A stretch of 30,694 bases of DNA, taken from positions 1 to 30,694 of IMG/VR virus record IMGVR_UViG_3300021091_000277. One strand, 5' to 3'. The notes beneath the pieces were generated by a model. The model made no database searches. It saw nothing but the letters and a program-made list of their open reading frames with translations, and was not told the origin of the DNA. Numbering within the stretch: position 1 is the first letter of the stretch; each line of letters begins with the position of its first letter. Positions 30,381 to 30,694 of the stretch are shown in pieces. A program made the translations under genes and the position numbers. Source of the DNA: a virus.

Positions 30381-30694
30381 AAAATTATTTCCTTTTAGCT
30401 ATTGTTTCCTTTGTCTTAAGTTCATGTGGCGGCGGGGGATCTGATTTTACTCCAGCTAAATTAGCCATCTCTCCATCTATATCAAAACCTGAATTACTTA
30501 CCAGTTTCCATGAAGATTTACAGGGCTATAATGATTCATGTTGCTATCTTTTTAGATCAGGAATTTTAGCAGATCTAGATAATGACGGAACAAATGAATT
30601 TGTTTTTACGGTAACTTCTTATCCTAACGCAGTACCACTTCCTGTATATGTATTCGGTCATAAAAAAGACTCGTTGAATCTAACGAATACTCTT
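30377..30694 (+). CDS. Lipoprotein with FG-GAP/VCBS-like Ca-binding motif (3' partial)
   Basis: Signal peptide MKNYFLLAIVSFVLSSC with lipobox LSSC (lipidated C17) and a GGGG linker. The mature part includes a CC pair (NDSCCYLF) and ILADLDNDGTNEFVFTV, the D-x-D-x-D-G loop and following hydrophobic strand of FG-GAP/VCBS beta-propeller repeats, which usually bind calcium. The window ends after 106 codons; a complete protein would likely hold more repeats. It starts in an ATGA overlap with the preceding secreted protein, so it belongs to the same envelope-gene operon. Confidence 0.7.
   Translation, partial: MKNYFLLAIVSFVLSSCGGGGSDFTPAKLAISPSISKPELLTSFHEDLQGYNDSCCYLFRSGILADLDNDGTNEFVFTVTSYPNAVPLPVYVFGHKKDSLNLTNTL

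Noticed and set aside
1-30694. tRNA genes, integrase, transposase or insertion sequences
   Set aside because: No cloverleaf with a T-loop consensus and no such protein motifs were seen on reading both strands by eye; a covariance-model scan was not possible.

Overview
The window looks like part of the genome of an AT-rich, T4-like (contractile-tailed) marine bacteriophage. The evidence is a long run of tail-fibre and baseplate-type genes, densely packed and often overlapping genes (ATGA and TAATG junctions), TAAATA-type late-promoter motifs before structural genes, a PAAR tail-tip protein, a class Ia ribonucleotide reductase with glutaredoxin, and N-termini resembling T4 capsid-targeting peptides. 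Several envelope-type lipoproteins point to a Gram-negative host. A SAR11-like or other alphaproteobacterial host is plausible but is inference only. No tRNA, integrase, transposase or CRISPR array was seen.

Layout. (1) 1-9270, plus strand: adhesin module with a collagen-like fibre (5' truncated by the window), a short Mtd-N-like protein, a 1657-residue repeat-rich fibre with an embedded beta-helix, a 425-residue fibre and three small structural proteins. (2) 9300-10481, minus strand: six small genes, four of them under 60 codons and coupled by ATGA or 1-nt junctions, read from a divergent promoter region at about 10481-10590. (3) 10591-17973, plus strand: a polymerase-beta-type nucleotidyltransferase, a KxDG ligase-like protein, a second nucleotidyltransferase-like protein, a coiled-coil membrane protein, disordered structural-type proteins, and a gene pair joined by an A10 run that could be a -1 frameshift site. 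Two clear intrinsic terminators lie here. (4) 18004-20379: a RecB-like nuclease behind a consensus sigma70 promoter with no leader, and a beta-helix tail-spike candidate. (5) 20394-24686: nrdA, nrdB, a 55-codon gene, glutaredoxin and an Sm-like small protein behind a strong sigma70-type promoter. (6) 24697-25976: tail-tip PAAR protein and neighbours, then two tiny membrane proteins. (7) 25996-29472: iscU, iscA and iscS, the core of an ISC iron-sulfur assembly system, interleaved with conserved phage genes and an LPP20-like lipoprotein. (8) 29475-30694: a small basic protein, a lipoprotein, a secreted protein resembling the rickettsial 17-kDa-antigen family, and a lipoprotein with a DxDxDG repeat cut by the window end.

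How it may work together (inference). Host-like promoters drive nucleotide metabolism, the nuclease, the minus-strand micro-operon and the envelope genes. TAAATA motifs drive virion genes. The ISC trio next to nrdAB-grx suggests redox and iron-cofactor support during infection. The nucleotidyltransferase and ligase-like proteins, with their T4-internal-protein-like N-termini, may be packaged in the head and injected with the DNA.
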